From NCBI RefSeq assembly GCF_900176205.1, contig NZ_LT859959.1, forward strand, positions 3,431,001 to 3,495,000: a stretch of 64,000 nt of DNA. The letters run 5' to 3'. Both the position numbers and the translations under genes were made by a program. The stretch's first letter is position 1, and the number at the start of each line of letters is the position of its first letter. The DNA comes from Bradyrhizobium sp. ORS 285 (GTDB lineage Bacteria > Pseudomonadota > Alphaproteobacteria > Rhizobiales > Xanthobacteraceae). A model generated the notes under the pieces. That model had not been told where the DNA came from, did no database searches, and saw only the letters and a program-made list of their open reading frames with translations. This document shows positions 62,371-64,000 of the stretch, piece after piece.

Positions 62371-64000
62371 ATGACCAGCGCAGACACCTCGGCCACCCCC
62401 TTCGATTCGACGCCCGGCGAAAGCCGGCGCTGGACCTGGCGCACCTGGCTGGCGCCGGTGGCGGTCGGGCTCGCGCTGCTGTCGGCCTTCCTCACCTTCA
62501 TCGTGCTGGTCGGCCTGAGCCCCATCGAGCCGACGCCCGAGGTCGTTAGCACCTTCCTGCTGATCGATGCCGGAACGATCCTGATCCTGGTCGGGATCAT
62601 CATCCGCGAGGTCTGGCAGATGGTCCAGGCCCGGCGGCGCGGCCGGGCGGCGGCGCGGCTGCACGTCCAGATCGTCAGCCTGTTCTCGGTGATCGCGGTG
62701 CTGCCGGCGGTGCTGGTGTCGCTGGTCGCCAACGTCACCATCGACCGCGGCCTCGACCGGCTGTTCTCAGGACCTGCGAAAGAGGCGATCCAGAACTCGC
62801 TGACGGTCGCACGCGCCTACACCTATGAGCATGCGCAGCTGATCCGCGGCGACATCCTCGGTATGGCCAACGACATTGCCCATGCGCGGCCGCTCTATGA
62901 TCAGGACCGCGGCACCTTCCGCGAGCTGCTCACCGCCAGCGCCGCCTCGCGCAATCTGCCGGGGGCGATGCTGATCGACAAGGACCGAACGGTCCTGGAG
63001 ACCGCCGAGACCGGCATCCAACAGACCTTCCAGACGCCGCCGGCCGACTTCCTCAGCAACGTCAACGAGACCGAGCCGCAGATCGCGGTGTTCCCCGACG
63101 CCAACTACGTCGCCGCCGTGATCCGCCTGCGCGCGTTCAACGACACCTTCCTCTATGTAGCCCGGCTGCTCGATCCGCGCGTGATCGCGCAGCTCAAGCA
63201 GACCGAGACCTCGGTCGCCGAATATGCCGTGGTCGAGTCGCGCCGTCTCGGCATCCAGGTCGCCTTCGCGCTGATGTTCGCGGTGATCGCGCTGACGATT
63301 TTGATGGCTTCGGTGCTGATCGGCTTGAACTTCGCCAACTGGCTGGTGTCGCCGATCCGGCAACTGATGAATGCCGCGCATACGGTGGCGACCGGCGACC
63401 TCAACGTCCAGGTCCCCGTGCATCGCTCCGAGGGCGACCTTGCCCAGCTCGGCCAGACCTTCAACAAGATGACGCAGGAGCTGCGCACCCAGCGCGACGA
63501 GCTGGTCAGCGCCAGCGATCTGATCGACAGCCGGCGCCGCTTCATCGAGGCGGTGCTGTCCTCGGCCTCAGCCGGCATCATCGGCGTCGATGCGTCGGGC
63601 AGCGTGGGCATCCTCAACCGGTCGGCCGAGAAGCTGATCGGCCACGCCGAGCAGGAGGTGCTCGATCATCCGCTCTCCGAGGTGCTGCCCGAACTCGACG
63701 ACATGATGAAGACCGCGCGCGAGGGCAAGCAGCGGCTTGTGCAGGGACAGATCACGATCCAGCGCGACGGCCACGAGCGTAATCTGTCGGTAAGGGTCAC
63801 TGCGGAACAAACAAACCAGGCGCGCGACAGCTACATCATCACGCTCGACGACATCACCGAGCTCGTCTCAGCGCAGCGTACCTCGGCATGGGGCGACGTC
63901 GCGCGGCGGATCGCGCACGAGATCAAGAATCCGCTGACGCCGATTCAACTGTCCGCAGAGCGGATTCGCCGCAAATTCGGCAAGGTCATCACCGAGGACA
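62371..64000 (+). CDS. ntrY: Nitrogen regulation sensor kinase NtrY, N-terminal part
   Basis: A membrane histidine kinase cut by the right edge of the window; 543 codons are present. Three or four hydrophobic helices (residues 25-120 and 295-330) enclose a periplasmic sensor part. HAMP (LVSPIRQLMNAAHTVATGDLNVQV, core ATGDLNVQV) and PAS (ASAGIIGVDASGSVGILNRSAE) domains follow, and the H-box is [21 protein letters not shown] with His near residue 516. NtrY works with NtrX in nitrogen and redox control and is usually found directly after ntrBC; here 8.7 kb of catabolic genes lie between. ATG 62371 follows a CCGGA site. The 62169-62370 gap should hold its promoter. Confidence 0.95.
   Translation, partial: MTSADTSATPFDSTPGESRRWTWRTWLAPVAVGLALLSAFLTFIVLVGLSPIEPTPEVVSTFLLIDAGTILILVGIIIREVWQMVQARRRGRAAARLHVQIVSLFSVIAVLPAVLVSLVANVTIDRGLDRLFSGPAKEAIQNSLTVARAYTYEHAQLIRGDILGMANDIAHARPLYDQDRGTFRELLTASAASRNLPGAMLIDKDRTVLETAETGIQQTFQTPPADFLSNVNETEPQIAVFPDANYVAAVIRLRAFNDTFLYVARLLDPRVIAQLKQTETSVAEYAVVESRRLGIQVAFALMFAVIALTILMASVLIGLNFANWLVSPIRQLMNAAHTVATGDLNVQVPVHRSEGDLAQLGQTFNKMTQELRTQRDELVSASDLIDSRRRFIEAVLSSASAGIIGVDASGSVGILNRSAEKLIGHAEQEVLDHPLSEVLPELDDMMKTAREGKQRLVQGQITIQRDGHERNLSVRVTAEQTNQARDSYIITLDDITELVSAQRTSAWGDVARRIAHEIKNPLTPIQLSAERIRRKFGKVITED

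Overview
The window reads as chromosomal DNA of a Bradyrhizobium-type alphaproteobacterium. The evidence is the high GC content, the aapJQMP amino-acid transporter, the dusB-ntrB-ntrC / ntrY nitrogen-control genes, a fused ispDF gene, popZ, and several kinds of palindromic intergenic repeat that I recognise from Bradyrhizobium and relatives. I see no transposase, integrase, phage gene or CRISPR array. Most of the window is ordinary core genome with small accessory patches.

Layout. 1-1.5 kb: a PAP2 phosphatase (cut by the window edge), a family 2 glycosyltransferase and a small LAB_N membrane protein, probably for envelope lipid modification. 1.7-4.7 kb (minus): Na/Pi cotransporter and cystathionine beta-lyase. 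5-9.6 kb: aapJQMP, preceded by a sigma-54-like promoter. 9.6-14.3 kb (minus): cysteine synthase, then a CFA-synthase-like methyltransferase, a DUF1365 protein and an FAD oxidoreductase, which form a lipid-modification operon. 14.6-23.8 kb: a four-gene MdtABC-like RND efflux operon, then a DTW-domain protein, a 57-aa protein and tRNA-Cys. 25.4-27.8 kb: a Rieske protein and a PQQ alcohol dehydrogenase. 28.6-31.3 kb (minus): two overlapping stand-alone receiver proteins, a DMT transporter, a Nudix hydrolase and tRNA-Asn. 31.6-40.8 kb: a PCMT-like protein, TolC, PopZ, ValS, 3-methyladenine glycosylase (minus), LipA and a COQ10-like protein. 41.2-48.1 kb is the repeat-rich accessory stretch: a soluble MCP, a structured repeat, an HD protein, a hydrolase, a DUF1127 gene with a nearby DUF1127 fragment abutting a repeat, an antitoxin with a truncated toxin, an orphan gene and CinA. 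48.5-53.7 kb: ispDF (minus), then dusB-ntrB-ntrC.

The most notable region is 53.7-62.2 kb. ntrC and ntrY are normally neighbours in this lineage, but here they are separated by a self-contained eight-gene catabolic cluster. It has two MFS transporters, two Tat-exported COG3618 amidohydrolases, an SMP-30 lactonase, a 2-hydroxyacid dehydrogenase, an RraA/HMG-aldolase family protein and an IclR regulator. A 15-bp palindrome of the form TGnAACG-n-CGTTnCA lies in front of both the rightward MFS operon and the divergent dehydrogenase/RraA promoter region, so the IclR protein probably controls the whole set. The substrate is unknown; a carboxylated lactone or pyrone-type acid is my inference. ntrY continues past the right edge of the window.

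Other points to follow up are the PQQ dehydrogenase (Asp-x-Asp lanthanide signature, no vicinal disulfide, Rieske partner), the CFA-like operon (possible methylated or furan fatty acid synthesis), and the nitrogen-control promoter in front of aap.
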